From an uncultured Lachnospiraceae bacterium (GTDB taxonomy: Bacteria; Bacillota; Clostridia; Lachnospirales; Lachnospiraceae), in NCBI GenBank assembly GCA_947653315.1, contig CANTGP010000228.1, forward strand, positions 1 through 5,425: a DNA stretch of 5,425 bases. Reading direction: 5' to 3'. The notes beneath the pieces were generated by a model. That model was not told the origin of the DNA. It did not search any database and saw nothing but the letters and a program-made list of their open reading frames with translations. The translations under genes and the position numbers were made by a program. Position 1 is the stretch's first letter; the number at the start of each line of letters is the position of its first letter. Of the stretch, positions 5,372-5,425 are shown piece by piece.

Positions 5372-5425
5372 TTAAAGTACATCCGTGATATCCGTCATCC
5401 GGTTAAAAAACGGGTCTTCCACCAC
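5372..5425 (-). CDS. C-terminal end of an unidentified upstream gene (partial)
   Basis: Reading the minus strand from the window edge, one frame runs VVEDPFFNRMTDITDVL and stops at a TAA (5374-5372). It would be the preceding gene of the cluster, 113 bp before the epimerase. Another frame stays open for nine codons (WWKTRFLTG), so the choice of frame is uncertain and no family can be named from so few residues. Neither a clear promoter nor a terminator is visible between 5259 and 5371, which is compatible with read-through into the epimerase gene. Confidence 0.35.
   Translation of the reverse strand: MVEDPFFNRMTDITDVL

Overview
The window looks like chromosomal DNA of a gut-type Clostridia, most likely a Lachnospiraceae member. 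This rests on the strong AGGAGG-like ribosome binding sites, the Clostridia-type promoter, and the presence of AAA-ATPase/PD-(D/E)XK proteins of families that are heavily expanded in that group. The assignment is inferred from family resemblance; no marker gene is present.

Left part (1-2480, lower G+C by eye). Two AAA-ATPase/PD-(D/E)XK nuclease-like genes meet tail to tail. The plus-strand one (1-798) is cut by the window edge and is a pseudogene: an internal deletion with a frameshift lies at about 452-456. The minus-strand one (818-2407) is intact. It has its own sigma-A-type promoter (2449-2477) and a ribosome binding site that favours the second in-frame ATG. The 3' ends of the two genes are near mirror images of each other and form a hairpin (801-840, extended to 783-854) that probably works as the shared terminator.

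Middle (2480-2646). This short gene-free stretch holds a 24-bp perfect palindrome (probable bidirectional terminator), a second hairpin, and a 32-bp near copy of the 3' end of the neighbouring dehydrogenase gene.

Right part (2647-5425, G+C-rich by eye, all minus strand). A probable operon runs, in transcription order: tail of an unidentified gene at the window edge, a ribulose-phosphate 3-epimerase-family enzyme (5258-4596), an IspD/TarI-type cytidylyltransferase (4479-3784), and a GatD-like zinc-dependent polyol-phosphate dehydrogenase (3735-2647). Together these could interconvert ketose phosphates, reduce one to an alditol phosphate and activate it as a CDP-alditol. That logic matches TarI/TarJ (CDP-ribitol) and the capsule CDP-alditol systems of other bacteria, which feed teichoic acid or capsule phosphopolyol synthesis. 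The exact alditol cannot be read from the sequence. The linker between the epimerase and the cytidylyltransferase is built from short tandem repeats, one of which duplicates the ribosome-binding region.

No tRNA, rRNA, CRISPR array, transposase or riboswitch was recognised, and there is no gene-free stretch longer than 300 bases.
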